DNA of 64,000 bases from Pseudoalteromonas ruthenica (lineage in GTDB: Bacteria > Pseudomonadota > Gammaproteobacteria > Enterobacterales > Alteromonadaceae). Below, one piece after another: positions 33,689 through 44,647 of this stretch (the first letter of the stretch is position 1; every line of letters starts with the position of its first letter). The notes under the pieces were generated by a model that worked only from the letters and a program-made list of their open reading frames with translations, ran no database searches and was not told where the DNA came from. The stretch spans positions 2,807,501-2,871,500 of the forward strand of contig NZ_CP023396.1 in the NCBI RefSeq assembly GCF_008808095.1, in the 5' to 3' direction. A program made the translations under genes and the position numbers.

Positions 33689-33724
33689 CCTTCCACCGTT
33701 TCGGCCGGTCGGTTTAAGGCAAGG
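33689..33724 (-). promoter_or_regulatory. Candidate S6:S18 autoregulatory leader of rpsF
   Basis: In many bacteria the rpsF mRNA leader folds into a stem with a bulged CCG bound by the S6:S18 pair. On the minus strand this region reads CCTTGCCTTAAACCG...CGGTGGAAGG: outer arms CCTT/AAGG, inner arms ACCG/CGGT, and CCG copies in the internal parts. Position (25 bases before the rpsF ATG) and shape fit; the exact bulge is not verified. Confidence 0.45.
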
Positions 33725-33898
33725 AATTAATGTTAAATGGCCGAAATGAGCGCGTATTCTACGCATTGTTGGCAAATTAAGCAACTTAAAAGAAGGCGAA
33801 TACCAGTAAATTACGCCTGATTGATGCGAGGTAATGACATAGAATACGGAGCCAGACACACACCTTACAATATCAAGGGGGTGCATGCCTAACAGGCG

Positions 33899-34636
33899 TT
33901 ATGCGCTTCGCTGTCTGAGTACTTCAAACAAGCTAATGCCAGTCGCGACCGAGACATTTAGGCTAGATACCGTGCCCACCATAGGGATTTTCACCAGCAC
34001 ATCACAGTGCTCACGCGTTAAACGGCGCATACCATCGCCCTCAGCCCCCATAACCATGGCGATAGGGCCGGTGAGGTTGGCATCAAACAATGTGGTATCG
34101 GTCTCTCCTGCCGTGCCGACAACCCACACCCCAGCATCTTTAATTTCACGCAAGGTCCGTGCGAGGTTAGTCACTTGCACTAACGGCACCACTTCAGCAG
34201 CACCACAAGCGACCTTTCGTACCGTCGCATTTAACTTCGCCGACTTATCCTTAGGCACGATAACCGCGTGCACACCGGCAGCGTCCGCACTACGCAGGCA
34301 GGCCCCCAAATTGTGAGGATCAGTGATGCCATCTAAGACCAACAAGAAGGGCGTTTGCTCTCGGCTAATAATGGCGTCTAAGTCACGCTCGTTATATTGT
34401 TTACCTTGGCGAACTCGAGCAATAATGCCTTGATGCTGTTCGCCTCGGGCTTTGTCATCCAGCGCTTTACGCTGCATAAACTGCACCGAAATACCGAATT
34501 GCCGAGCCTGATTGATCAACGCATTTAGACGCTTATCATCGCGCCCTTTTAAAGCATACAGTTCAATGAAGCGCTCGGGCTCGCGGCTGAGGATGGCTTC
34601 GACACTATGAAAACCAAAGATTAATTCGTTACTCAC
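33899..34636 (-). CDS. rlmB: 23S rRNA 2'-O-methyltransferase RlmB
   Basis: A 245-residue SpoU-family (SPOUT) enzyme: N-terminal substrate domain [18 protein letters not shown], then SPOUT motifs [51 protein letters not shown] and [27 protein letters not shown]. It methylates G2251 of 23S rRNA. It starts 9 bases after rnr, the conserved rnr-rlmB pair. Confidence 0.96.
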   Translation of the reverse strand: MSNELIFGFHSVEAILSREPERFIELYALKGRDDKRLNALINQARQFGISVQFMQRKALDDKARGEQHQGIIARVRQGKQYNERDLDAIISREQTPFLLVLDGITDPHNLGACLRSADAAGVHAVIVPKDKSAKLNATVRKVACGAAEVVPLVQVTNLARTLREIKDAGVWVVGTAGETDTTLFDANLTGPIAMVMGAEGDGMRRLTREHCDVLVKIPMVGTVSSLNVSVATGISLFEVLRQRSA

Positions 34637-34645
34637 TGGGACTCT

Positions 34646-37048
34646 CTACTTTTTCGTTTTCTTACGAGCATTTTTACCTGCTCGTGACTTTTTCTTGCTT
34701 TTACTGGCCTTTACATTTTTGCCAGCTGTTGCTTTTTTGTCTTTAGAGGCTTTCTTTTTACCGCCACTTTTCTTACCACTGGGTGTTGGCTTATTACCTT
34801 TTCCTGGAATATCGCCCGCTTTAAGCTTATCGCGCACCGAAGGCTTTTTCGCCTTGCGCCGAGCATAACGATCGGGCTCTTGTTGCGCCAGGGCAAGATT
34901 GATACGGCGCTCTTCTAAAGACACCGAGGCCACTTGCACCGATATTTTATCACCCATGCGATACACAGTACGACTGTGCTCACCGACAAGGCAATGTTTA
35001 GCGCCATCGAAGTGGAAAAATTCATCACCCAGGTTAGCAATATGAACCAGACCGTCTATTTGCAGATCATCTAAGCGTACAAACAAGCCAAAATTAGTGA
35101 CCGACGAAATAACCCCGCCAAAGTGCATGCCAACATGATCCTGCATATACTCGCACTTCAACCAATCAGCGACTTCACGAGTCGCATCATCAGCGCGGCG
35201 CTCGGTCATTGAACACTGCTCACCGAGTTGATCTGCTTCATCATCGTTGTATTCATACTCACCACTGGTTTGCTGCCCTTGCGCTTTGAGTATGGCCTTG
35301 ATAGCGCGATGCACGACCAGGTCGGGATAACGGCGGATTGGTGAGGTAAAGTGCGCATAAGCGGGCAGTGCCAAACCAAAGTGACCAATGTTGTCAGGCT
35401 GATAAACGGCTTGCTTCATCGCTCGCAGCAACATCGTTTGAATCAGCCCCAACTCAGGGCGATCGGCTAATTTGTCGATGGCAGCGGTAATCTCCGCTGG
35501 CTCGGGAGAATCCCCAAAGGGGTTCTCTATGCCGAGTTCACCAAGGAACTGGCGAAAGTGTCCAAGCTTCTCACTGTCCGGTTCATCATGCACACGATAC
35601 AAGGCACTGGCCTCGTGCTTTTCTAGTAACCGCGCCGCTGACACGTTCGCTAAAATCATGCACTCTTCGATAAGCTTATGGGCGTCGTTACGCACAACGG
35701 GTACTATAGACTCAATTTTGCGCTGCGCGTTAAACACAAACCGTGTTTCTAGGGTTTCAAATTCGATGGCACCACGCTCTTGACGCGCTGCTTTTAGCGC
35801 CACATACATCTGCTGCAAGTCTTGCAGATGACCCACTAGGGGCGCGTACTCTTCACGCAATTTTTCATCGCCTTCTAAAATTGCGTGCACCTTGGTGTAG
35901 GTAAGGCGCGCGTGCGAGTTCATCAATGCTTGATAAAAACGATAGCCTGAGAGCTTACCGGCTGCGGAGACGGTCATTTCCGCAACCATACACAGGCGGT
36001 CGACCTTCGGATTCAGTGAGCACAAGCCATTGGATAGCACCTTAGGGAGCATGGGAATAACTTGCTCAGGGAAATACACTGAGTTACCGCGATTAATCGC
36101 TTCTTGATCTAAAGGGGAGCCTTTTTGCACATAATGGGAGACATCAGCAATCGCCACCCATAGGCGCCAACCACCGGACTTTTTGCGCTCACAAAATACA
36201 GCGTCATCAAAATCTCGGGCATCTTCGCCATCAATGGTGACCAAGGGCAAATGACGCAGGTCAACGCGCCCTTGTTTGTCTTGCTCTGCCACCTGCTCGC
36301 CTAAAGGAGCCACCTGCTCCTCAACTTCTTGTGGCCACTGATGAGGGATTTCATGATTTCGCAGTGCTACCTCAATTTCCATACCCGGTGCTAAATGCTC
36401 ACCGAGCACCTCTGTGACCTTGCCTACCGCATTCATGTGGCGGCTTGGGCTTTGGGTGATCTCAATTTGCACCATTTGGTTGTGGCGCGCACCTTTTTCT
36501 GCCCCAGGGACAATAATGATATCTTGCGTAATGCGTGGGTCTTCTGGCACAACCACAGCCATACCATGCTCAACAAAGTAACGGCCAATGATTGGCGCAC
36601 GCTCGCCTTCAAGTACTTTCACAATGCGTGCTTCAACCTTGCCACCTTGGCCACGTGAGCCCGCTTTAGCTAACACCACATCGCCATGTAACACGGTGTT
36701 CATTTGGTGGCGAGCAATAAACCAGTCTTTAGGTTCACCTTCGACTTGCAAAAAACCAAAGCCGTCACGGTGGCCAATGACCTTACCTTTGACTAAGCCA
36801 CTATCATCGGGAATAACGTAACATTTGTGCTTATTGAAATGCAGCTGCCCTTCACGCTCCATGGCGCGCAGGCGGCGCTTAAAGGCAATTTGACGCTCAC
36901 TGTCATATACATCCAGCTCGGAACAAAGTTGGCTGAAATTAGCAGGCTTAGCGCGTTTTTTAATGTGGTCGAGGATGAACTCGCGGCTGGGGACGGGGTT
37001 TTCGTATTTTTGCTGTTCTCTATCGAGGTATGGATCCTGTTTGGTCAT
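34646..37048 (-). CDS. rnr: Ribonuclease R
   Basis: An 800-residue RNase II-family exonuclease: N-terminal helix-turn-helix and cold-shock domains, the RNB catalytic core with LVTIDGEDARDFDDAVFCE (acidic residues binding Mg2+), and the S1 domain (GMHFGGVISSVTNFGLFVRLDD). The C-terminal ~75 residues are Lys-rich, as in E. coli RNase R. It degrades structured RNA 3' to 5'. It leads the rnr-rlmB pair. Confidence 0.97.
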   Translation of the reverse strand: MTKQDPYLDREQQKYENPVPSREFILDHIKKRAKPANFSQLCSELDVYDSERQIAFKRRLRAMEREGQLHFNKHKCYVIPDDSGLVKGKVIGHRDGFGFLQVEGEPKDWFIARHQMNTVLHGDVVLAKAGSRGQGGKVEARIVKVLEGERAPIIGRYFVEHGMAVVVPEDPRITQDIIIVPGAEKGARHNQMVQIEITQSPSRHMNAVGKVTEVLGEHLAPGMEIEVALRNHEIPHQWPQEVEEQVAPLGEQVAEQDKQGRVDLRHLPLVTIDGEDARDFDDAVFCERKKSGGWRLWVAIADVSHYVQKGSPLDQEAINRGNSVYFPEQVIPMLPKVLSNGLCSLNPKVDRLCMVAEMTVSAAGKLSGYRFYQALMNSHARLTYTKVHAILEGDEKLREEYAPLVGHLQDLQQMYVALKAARQERGAIEFETLETRFVFNAQRKIESIVPVVRNDAHKLIEECMILANVSAARLLEKHEASALYRVHDEPDSEKLGHFRQFLGELGIENPFGDSPEPAEITAAIDKLADRPELGLIQTMLLRAMKQAVYQPDNIGHFGLALPAYAHFTSPIRRYPDLVVHRAIKAILKAQGQQTSGEYEYNDDEADQLGEQCSMTERRADDATREVADWLKCEYMQDHVGMHFGGVISSVTNFGLFVRLDDLQIDGLVHIANLGDEFFHFDGAKHCLVGEHSRTVYRMGDKISVQVASVSLEERRINLALAQQEPDRYARRKAKKPSVRDKLKAGDIPGKGNKPTPSGKKSGGKKKASKDKKATAGKNVKASKSKKKSRAGKNARKKTKK

Positions 37049-37125
37049 TCAATAACTTATACGGTGACTTATGGTGTTATTTTAACCCATATCGGGAAAA
37101 GGCAACAGGTAAATACTGTTAAACT

Positions 37126-37749
37126 TTATTGATCAACCGGTAATCGTGCCCGTGCAACCACGCTATCGGGCATTTTTTGCGCCAATTTACTTAACTGCGC
37201 ACCAATTTTCTTGTGTAGGTTGCGATCTGCAACTTGGGTATGAAACAGCCAGCGATAAGCATCTTCATAGTCGCGTGGACTGCCGTAGCCCTGATTAAAC
37301 AGCTTTACCAAACGCATTTGCGCTGGCAGGTTGCCTTGTGCAGCGGCTTCACGCAAATACACGATAGCCATGGCTTTATCGGCCTGAACTAAGCGGCCAA
37401 TATCATAGTAGCGTCCCAGCTGCTCTAACGCCTCTGCTAAGCCTTGCTCAGCGGCTTGGCGCATGTAGTAAACACCTAAGTCCACATCTCGTTCAACGCA
37501 CACATTGTAAGCGAGCATATCACCGTAGAGGAACTGATAACTGGGCAACTTCATTTTACTCGCGCGCGCGGCAATATCTTGCACAAGTTGGCAATCATCA
37601 TCCTGCACCCGCTTTAAATGGGCGTTTTTACGTATTAATTTAACCAACTCATCCTGTGTATACAGCTGTACGGCCTCTAACGGCTCTGCCGCATGAGCTG
37701 TGGTGCTTAGCACACTGGTCAGTAATAACATGGTTAACAAATGGCGCAT
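37126..37749 (-). CDS. motX: Sodium-driven flagellar motor protein MotX
   Basis: From ATG at 37749 (AAAGGAGCGTC upstream) the protein has 207 residues. It has a signal peptide (LLTMLLLTSVLSTTAHA), the MotX-specific N-terminus (LYTQDELVKLIRKNAHLKRVQDDDCQLVQDI, YQFLYGDMLAYNVCVE) and Sel1-like repeats (MRQAAEQGLAEALEQLGRYY, LREAAAQGNLPAQMRLVKLF). In Vibrio, MotX with MotY forms the T-ring around the polar flagellar motor. The rnr-purA neighbourhood is also seen in related marine bacteria. It implies Na+-driven polar motility. Confidence 0.9.
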   Translation of the reverse strand: MRHLLTMLLLTSVLSTTAHAAEPLEAVQLYTQDELVKLIRKNAHLKRVQDDDCQLVQDIAARASKMKLPSYQFLYGDMLAYNVCVERDVDLGVYYMRQAAEQGLAEALEQLGRYYDIGRLVQADKAMAIVYLREAAAQGNLPAQMRLVKLFNQGYGSPRDYEDAYRWLFHTQVADRNLHKKIGAQLSKLAQKMPDSVVARARLPVDQ

Positions 37750-37823
37750 GACGCTCCTTTGACGAATCAACTCTCTCATCAATTTATAGCAAAACTAGTG
37801 CCAAAATTGGTATATGCAGGCAC

Positions 37824-37851
37824 AAAAAAAGCTGCCGCAGCAGCTTTTTTT
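37824..37851. terminator. Bidirectional terminator between purA and motX
   Basis: A-run plus GCTGC, loop CGCA, then GCAGC plus T-run: symmetrical hairpin with seven A before and seven T after. It follows purA (minus strand) by 12 bases. Confidence 0.9.
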
Positions 37852-37863
37852 CACACCCTACGC

Positions 37864-39201
<1,338 letters not shown>

Positions 39202-39294
39202 TTAGGCGCAGATTTTATCAGAAAAGCCGGGGGCAGATCACCCCGTTTTGGTTATTTTTTCCGCTAATAGAAAATTCATTGCTAGCTCAGCAAG

Positions 39295-39489
39295 CTAGAC
39301 GAGGTTAATAAGGTGGAACACAAGCGCGCCAGTAAGGATTAAGATGATACCCACCACTTTCAAGGTGCGTTCATCACTGCTCGCTAGCTGCGCCATGTAT
39401 GCACGCCACTTTTTTGGAAACAGTGCTGGGCCTAGCCCTTCAAAAATAAGCATAAGCGCAAAGGCGCTTACTAACAATTGCCAGCTCAT
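39295..39489 (-). CDS. DUF2065 (YjeT-like) small membrane protein
   Basis: A 64-residue protein with two membrane helices (LLVSAFALMLIFEGLGPALFP and VVGIILILTGALVFHLI), matching YjeT/DUF2065, always found between hflC and purA in this cluster. Function unknown; the position suggests a link to the HflKC complex. Its start follows a terminator hairpin, so it may have its own promoter. Confidence 0.9.
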   Translation of the reverse strand: MSWQLLVSAFALMLIFEGLGPALFPKKWRAYMAQLASSDERTLKVVGIILILTGALVFHLINLV

Positions 39490-39511
39490 TAGACTCTCTC
39501 AGTGACAAAAA

Positions 39512-39538
39512 AGCCCCGAGGCGATGGCACTCGGGGCT
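39512..39538 (-). terminator. Terminator after hflC
   Basis: AGCCCCGAG and CTCGGGGCT form a 9-bp perfect stem with a 9-base loop; on the minus strand TTTTTTGTC follows. It lies 20 bases after the hflC stop. Confidence 0.9.
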
Positions 39539-39557
39539 ATTAATGACTATGACGAGA

Positions 39558-40436
39558 TTACTGTGGTTCTGCGTTCTTCATGTACTTGAAGAATTCACCA
39601 TCAGGCTCAATCACCATCACGTCTTGCTTGTTTTTAAAGGTTTTCTTGTATGCATCTAAGCTACGCAAGAAACCAAAAAACTCAGGGTCTTTGTTATAAG
39701 CGTTGGCGTAGATTTTTGCCGCCTGTGCATCACCCTGACCACGTACAGAACGCGCATTACGCTCAGCATCGGCGAGCATAACCGTCACCCGACGGTCCAC
39801 TGAAGCACGGATTTCTTCCGCTTTCTCTTGACCTTCAGAGCGGTGCTCTTTCGCTACAGCGGTACGTTCAGCACGCATACGTTGGTAAATAGAATTACTC
39901 ACCTCGTCTGGTAGGTTGATTTGTTTAACCCGTACGTCGAGGACTTCAATTCCGAGCTCGCGCGCACTTTCAGAGGCTTGAACCAAGGCTTCTTCCATTA
40001 ACTCACTACGCTCACCAGAAACAATTTCTTTGATCGTACGCGCACCGAAGTTGGTACGAAGGCCATTGTTTACTTTTTGCTTTAGTAACGTTTCAGCGTA
40101 ATTTTTATCGCCACGGGTACGTAGGTAAAAATCACTGAAGTTTTGTACTCGCCACTTCACGTAAGAATCAACGATGAGATCTTTTTTCTCACTGGTTACG
40201 AAGCGATCCGGAGTTCCGTCTAGGGTTTGAATACGCGCATCGAGCTTACGCACTTGCGCCACGAAAGGCACCTTAAAGTGCAAGCCTGGCTCATACACCA
40301 CAGCGTTGTCGGTATCGTCTTTTTGTACTTTAGAGAATAACAACACAATAGCGCGCTGCCCCTCTGGTACTACAAACACCGAAGAAAACGAAAGTACTAC
40401 TGCAGCAATAATGAGGATTATACTAAAATTTCTCAC
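39558..40436 (-). CDS. hflC: HflC, modulator of FtsH protease
   Basis: A 292-residue SPFH/band-7 protein: N-terminal membrane anchor IILIIAAVVLSFSSVFVV, then the SPFH domain (VPEGQRAIVLLFSKVQ, YVKWRVQNFSDFYLR) and a coiled helix (EGQEKAEEIRASVDRRVTVML). It forms with HflK a large periplasmic cage around FtsH. It starts 2 bases after hflK ends. Confidence 0.97.
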   Translation of the reverse strand: MRNFSIILIIAAVVLSFSSVFVVPEGQRAIVLLFSKVQKDDTDNAVVYEPGLHFKVPFVAQVRKLDARIQTLDGTPDRFVTSEKKDLIVDSYVKWRVQNFSDFYLRTRGDKNYAETLLKQKVNNGLRTNFGARTIKEIVSGERSELMEEALVQASESARELGIEVLDVRVKQINLPDEVSNSIYQRMRAERTAVAKEHRSEGQEKAEEIRASVDRRVTVMLADAERNARSVRGQGDAQAAKIYANAYNKDPEFFGFLRSLDAYKKTFKNKQDVMVIEPDGEFFKYMKNAEPQ

Positions 40437-40438
40437 TG

Positions 40439-41617
40439 CTATCTTCCTCCGTTAAAGCGGTCTTTAGAGAAACGATCATTGCCAGAATTTACTTGGCTGT
40501 TACGCGATGCATTGGCACCTAACTTGTTGCGTAAGTCTTGAATGCTATTAGCGCTAGGCAAGGTGATTTTTTGCCCTGACTGATGCTTATCTAGCAGTTT
40601 GTCCAGCGGTAGATACATCATGTTGTTGCCACCTTCGACATCAACAAGCACCTTCGTGCTGCTGCCTAGTACTTGCTCCATAGTCTCTAGATACAAGCGT
40701 TGTCGGGTCACATCTTTCGCTGCTGCATACTCAGGCAATAGCTTTTCAAAACGAGCCACCTCACCTTGTGCTTCCAGGGTAACGCGTTCACGGTAACCTT
40801 CAGCTTCTTGGGTCATACGCGTTACTTGACCACGGGCACGTGGCTCAATTTCACGGGCATACGCCTCAGCTTCGCGGATAAAGCGCTCTTCATCCTCTTG
40901 CGCAGCGATAGCATCATCGAACGCATCTTTTACTTCAGCAGGTGGGCGTGAGTCTTTAAAGTTCACGTCGGTCACTATCAGGCCAAGGTTATATGGTTCG
41001 ATAATGTCGTTAAGCTCATCCCAGGTGTTTTGACGCACAATTTCACGACCTGTAGTGAGTACCTGGTCCATTTGCGAGTGGCCCACAACATAACGTAGAG
41101 CACTGTCCAACGCCTGCTGCAGGCTGTGATCAGCGTCAGTTACACTGTACTTGTAAAGATAAGGGTCAACCACACGGTACTGCACTTCAAACTCAACGCT
41201 CACAACGTTTTCATCTTCGGTGAGCATAAAGCCGGAAGCAGACAACGAACGCACTGCTTCAATATCAACAGGGATAACACGCTCGATAAAGGTCGCTTTC
41301 CAGCGTAAACCTGGCTGCGCAATACGGTCAAACTTACCAAATTGTAGCACCACACCTCGCTCGGCTTCTTTAACGGTGTAGAAGCCACTTAGGCCCCAGA
41401 TGATCGCAGCAATTACAAGCACGATAAGCAATCCAACGCCGCCTAAACCGCCGTTTTTATTGTTACCGCCCCCTTTTTTACCACCAAACAAGCCACCAAA
41501 CTTATCGCTGTACTTTTTCAGTACTTCGTCTAAATCTGGCGGTCCTTGGTCACGACCACCTTTATTGTTCCAAGGATCTTTGTCGTTGCCATTGTTACCC
41601 GGCTCGTTCCAGGCCAT
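40439..41617 (-). CDS. hflK: HflK, modulator of FtsH protease
   Basis: From ATG at 41617 (GGAGT seven bases upstream) the protein has 392 residues. A Gly/Asn-rich cytoplasmic N-terminus (DKDPWNNKGGRDQGPPDLDE, GGKKGGGNNKN) precedes the membrane helix (GVGLLIVLVIAAIIWGLSG) and the SPFH domain (GVVLQFGKFDRIAQPGL). Partner of HflC in membrane protein quality control. The ATG two codons upstream (41623) is the alternative start. Confidence 0.96.
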   Translation of the reverse strand: MAWNEPGNNGNDKDPWNNKGGRDQGPPDLDEVLKKYSDKFGGLFGGKKGGGNNKNGGLGGVGLLIVLVIAAIIWGLSGFYTVKEAERGVVLQFGKFDRIAQPGLRWKATFIERVIPVDIEAVRSLSASGFMLTEDENVVSVEFEVQYRVVDPYLYKYSVTDADHSLQQALDSALRYVVGHSQMDQVLTTGREIVRQNTWDELNDIIEPYNLGLIVTDVNFKDSRPPAEVKDAFDDAIAAQEDEERFIREAEAYAREIEPRARGQVTRMTQEAEGYRERVTLEAQGEVARFEKLLPEYAAAKDVTRQRLYLETMEQVLGSSTKVLVDVEGGNNMMYLPLDKLLDKHQSGQKITLPSANSIQDLRNKLGANASRNSQVNSGNDRFSKDRFNGGR

Positions 41618-41764
41618 AGCCATACTCCATAGTTATCAATGTTTGTTGCTAGGGGTAATGCTATCGCAGCATTACCGTTGTTGTCATACTTAGTCGACAG
41701 ATTTATGCCCCCAAGTTGACGCAAGAAAATCATGGTTGTCGCTACTTTAGCGCATTTTCATGCA

Positions 41765-43048
41765 CTACGTAAGGTAGCCATCAATTTGTTCACCAATTTC
41801 CTTTTTCAACTTATTCCATTCACTCATTGGTACGTTAACGCTAAGCAGCCAGTTTCCTTGCTCATCGAAGTCCTCTGAGCTAATGCTATTGAGATTGTAT
41901 AACGCGCCGCGCAGCCGCCCTTGTGAGGGAGGCACACGCAAGTCGGCATTAAGCATTTGCTTCGCGAGCAACTCACTAATAGCCTGCTTCAGTAGCTCCA
42001 TTCCTTGACCTTGCTGCGCCGATAGCCAAACTCGCATCGGTTTGCCTTCATCATCGCGGTCAATGCGCGCCTCAACGTCTTCAAGCTGGTCAATCTTATT
42101 GTAGATGAGTAGCTGCGGTATTTCGTTCGCCTCAATCTCTTCTAGTACTTCTTGCACCTGCTCTATATTCTCTTTACGACGCGAGTCTGCCGCATCGATT
42201 ACATGGAGCTGTAAATCGGCTTCACGGGTCTCGGTCAGCGTCGCTTTAAATGCCGCGACTAAGTCATGCGGTAAGTGGCGAATAAAACCTACGGTATCGG
42301 CCAAAATAACACTACCGATGTCTGGCACTTCAAGCTTTCTAAGTGTTGGGTCTAAGGTCGCGAACAATTGATCTGCAGCATATACCTCAGACTCGGTAAT
42401 GCGGTTGAATAGCGTTGATTTCCCAGCGTTAGTGTAGCCAACCAGAGAGACACTCGGGATTTCGTTGCGGTTACGTGCACGACGACCCTGCTCGCGCTGC
42501 TTAGCGACCTTATCTAAACGCTTTAAAATACTTTTAATGCGCCCTCGTAACAGCCGTCTATCGGTCTCGAGTTGCGTCTCACCAGGGCCGCGTAAGCCAA
42601 TACCGCCCTTTTGTCTTTCTAAGTGCGTCCAACCACGTATTAAACGGGTGGAGATATGCCGTAGCTGCGCCAATTCAACTTGTAATTTACCCTCGTGGGT
42701 ACGGGCGCGCTGAGCAAAAATATCAAGGATAAGGGCAGTTCTGTCGAGCACACGACATTGACACAACTTTTCCAAGTTGCGCTCTTGTGATGGGCTTAAT
42801 TCGTGGTTGAATATAATGACATCTGCGTTGTGGGATTTGACAATCTCAGCTATCTCTTCTGCCTTCCCCGTGCCGACGAAAAGCTTCGGGTGTGGTGCCT
42901 GGCGACTGCCTTGCACAACCGCCAGACTGCTAACACCTGCAGAAGATACCAACATTTCCAACTCATGAAGATCTTCTCTATCGCCTTCATGGGGAAATTC
43001 GATGTGAACTAAGACTGCCTGTTCGCCGGCTTCATAACGGTCAAACAA
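41765..43048 (-). CDS. hflX: GTPase HflX
   Basis: A 427-residue protein with an N-terminal HflX domain (HNADVIIFNHELSPSQERNLEKL, GETQLETDRRLLRGRI) and an Era-type GTPase domain: P-loop GYTNAGKSTLFN, DTVGF and NKID. HflX splits stalled or heat-damaged ribosomes. It lies between hfq and hflK, as in E. coli. Confidence 0.97.
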   Translation of the reverse strand: MFDRYEAGEQAVLVHIEFPHEGDREDLHELEMLVSSAGVSSLAVVQGSRQAPHPKLFVGTGKAEEIAEIVKSHNADVIIFNHELSPSQERNLEKLCQCRVLDRTALILDIFAQRARTHEGKLQVELAQLRHISTRLIRGWTHLERQKGGIGLRGPGETQLETDRRLLRGRIKSILKRLDKVAKQREQGRRARNRNEIPSVSLVGYTNAGKSTLFNRITESEVYAADQLFATLDPTLRKLEVPDIGSVILADTVGFIRHLPHDLVAAFKATLTETREADLQLHVIDAADSRRKENIEQVQEVLEEIEANEIPQLLIYNKIDQLEDVEARIDRDDEGKPMRVWLSAQQGQGMELLKQAISELLAKQMLNADLRVPPSQGRLRGALYNLNSISSEDFDEQGNWLLSVNVPMSEWNKLKKEIGEQIDGYLT

Positions 43049-43067
43049 GCATTATGCTCCTACTGAT

Positions 43068-43328
43068 TTAATAATTCCCTTCTTCTGACTCCGGTGCGTC
43101 GAGTCCTTGCGCACCATGAAAATTCACTGCTCGGGCTGGCACAACAGTGGAAATCGCGTGCTTATACACCATTTGATTTACAGTGTTCTCTAACAAAATG
43201 ACAAATTGGTCGAAAGACTGAATCTTGCCTTGCAGTTTTATGCCGTTGACTAAAAAAATTGAAACAGGAATACGCTCACGACGTAGCGCATTCAAAAATG
43301 GGTCTTGTAACGATTGGCCTTTTGCCAT
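43068..43328 (-). CDS. hfq: RNA chaperone Hfq
   Basis: An 86-residue Sm-like protein: [34 protein letters not shown] and [28 protein letters not shown], all conserved RNA-contact residues present. The short acidic tail is usual. It pairs small RNAs with mRNAs. Lies between miaA and hflX. Confidence 0.98.
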   Translation of the reverse strand: MAKGQSLQDPFLNALRRERIPVSIFLVNGIKLQGKIQSFDQFVILLENTVNQMVYKHAISTVVPARAVNFHGAQGLDAPESEEGNY

Positions 43329-43406
43329 TGTTATTTTCCTTCGTTTTAGGTGTTATTATGTATCTAGTTCAGGACTGACTCTAAAGAAAAAAACGTCCCA
43401 ATAATA

Positions 43407-44324
43407 CTAGCTTAGCGAACTTACTATACGTTGCAAGTTTTCTTGGTCCCCGCTTTCAAGCCACGTTAGGTTCTGCCAACCTCGAAGCCAGGTTAACTGC
43501 CTTTTCGCCAACTGACGCGTAGCAGCTACTCCACGAAAAACCATTTCATCATAATCAATTTCACCCGCGATGTAATCCCACATTTGTCTATACCCTACGC
43601 AACGAATAGAAGGCAGATCCGGGTGCAAATCCTTCCTGTTATATAGGGACAAAACTTCGTTTTCAAACCCCTGCTCGAGCATTATTTGGAATCTTTTCTC
43701 TATACGCTGGTGCAAAACGCGACGATCGCTTGGCGCAATAGCAAATTGATGAACTGGAAACCCTAAGGATTGTGCCTTCGTTTGCTGCAGTTCAGTCATA
43801 CTCTTGCCACTGATACGGTATACCTCTAAGGCGCGATTAATTCGCTGTGAATCATTGGCGTTAATTTTCGCTGCCGCCTGCGGGTCCACCTGCTGTAACT
43901 GCTGATGTAACGCCGGCCATCCATGCTCTTTTGCTTCGGCTTCGAGGGCAGCTCGAATGTCTGCATCAGCTTCAGGTAGTGGCGACAGCCCTTTAAGTAA
44001 GCCTTTGAAATACATCATAGTACCACCGACTAACAAGGGTACTTTGCCTTGATTATGTAGCTGTTCGATGTGCGCTAGAGCGTCGCGGCGAAAGTCAGCC
44101 ATGGAGTAGCTCTGTGCCGGGTCAACAATGTCAATAAGTCGATGGGGTGCCAACGCACGCTCTTGTGCATCAGGTTTGGCGGTGCCGATGTCCATTCCTT
44201 TATACACCAAGGCGGAATCGACGCTGATCACTTCGGTATCGAAGTGTTGGCATAAATCAATGGCTAAGGCGGTTTTTCCTGAGGCGGTAGGCCCCATTAA
44301 ACAGATAACGGGCAATGAACTCAC
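43407..44324 (-). CDS. miaA: tRNA dimethylallyltransferase MiaA
   Basis: A 305-residue enzyme: P-loop [52 protein letters not shown] and KRQLTWLR. It adds the isopentenyl group to A37 of tRNAs reading U-initial codons. The start is GTG at 44324, five bases after the end of the mutL reading frame. Confidence 0.96.
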   Translation of the reverse strand: MSSLPVICLMGPTASGKTALAIDLCQHFDTEVISVDSALVYKGMDIGTAKPDAQERALAPHRLIDIVDPAQSYSMADFRRDALAHIEQLHNQGKVPLLVGGTMMYFKGLLKGLSPLPEADADIRAALEAEAKEHGWPALHQQLQQVDPQAAAKINANDSQRINRALEVYRISGKSMTELQQTKAQSLGFPVHQFAIAPSDRRVLHQRIEKRFQIMLEQGFENEVLSLYNRKDLHPDLPSIRCVGYRQMWDYIAGEIDYDEMVFRGVAATRQLAKRQLTWLRGWQNLTWLESGDQENLQRIVSSLS

Positions 44325-44329
44325 AAGGC

Positions 44330-44647
44330 TTAAACACTTAATTGACTGACGTATTGGGATAGCTCTATTTTAACGGCTTTTTGCTGTAATTGCTGAACAA
44401 TTTCTGGAGTATTCTGTAACTGTGTCTGCCAAGTTGCAAAGTCATTACCATTGAAATAATTGCTCGGCGTAGATGCCGCAAGCCACGTGAGAAAATCCTG
44501 CTGTGAACTCTCAGCCGTCAACTGCGCGCTGAGTATCTGCTCAATCACTCGCTTGGCATCGCTGGCATATAAGCTGCTGGGTAGGCGCTTTACCATGGCA
44601 AATTGTTTTTCAAGCTGGATATCGAACCCTAACACCGAGAGCCAGGA
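44330..44647 (-). pseudogene. mutL: C-terminal part of mutL, separated by an in-frame stop
   Basis: This frame continues exactly the frame of mutL after the TAA at 44648-44650: SWLSVLGFDIQLEKQFAMVKRLPSS and on to SQYVSQLSV. It matches in kind the end of the MutL dimerisation domain (LGIDF-like strand, charged RLP segment, tryptophan-containing helices). It has no start of its own except a GTG at 44635 without a ribosome site. With the upstream part the total, about 605 residues, equals the usual MutL length. It would be translated only by stop-codon readthrough. Confidence 0.82.

Noticed and set aside
44330..44635. Independent gene between mutL and miaA
   Set aside because: It is in the same frame as mutL, fits the missing MutL C-terminus in sequence and length, and has only a GTG without ribosome site.
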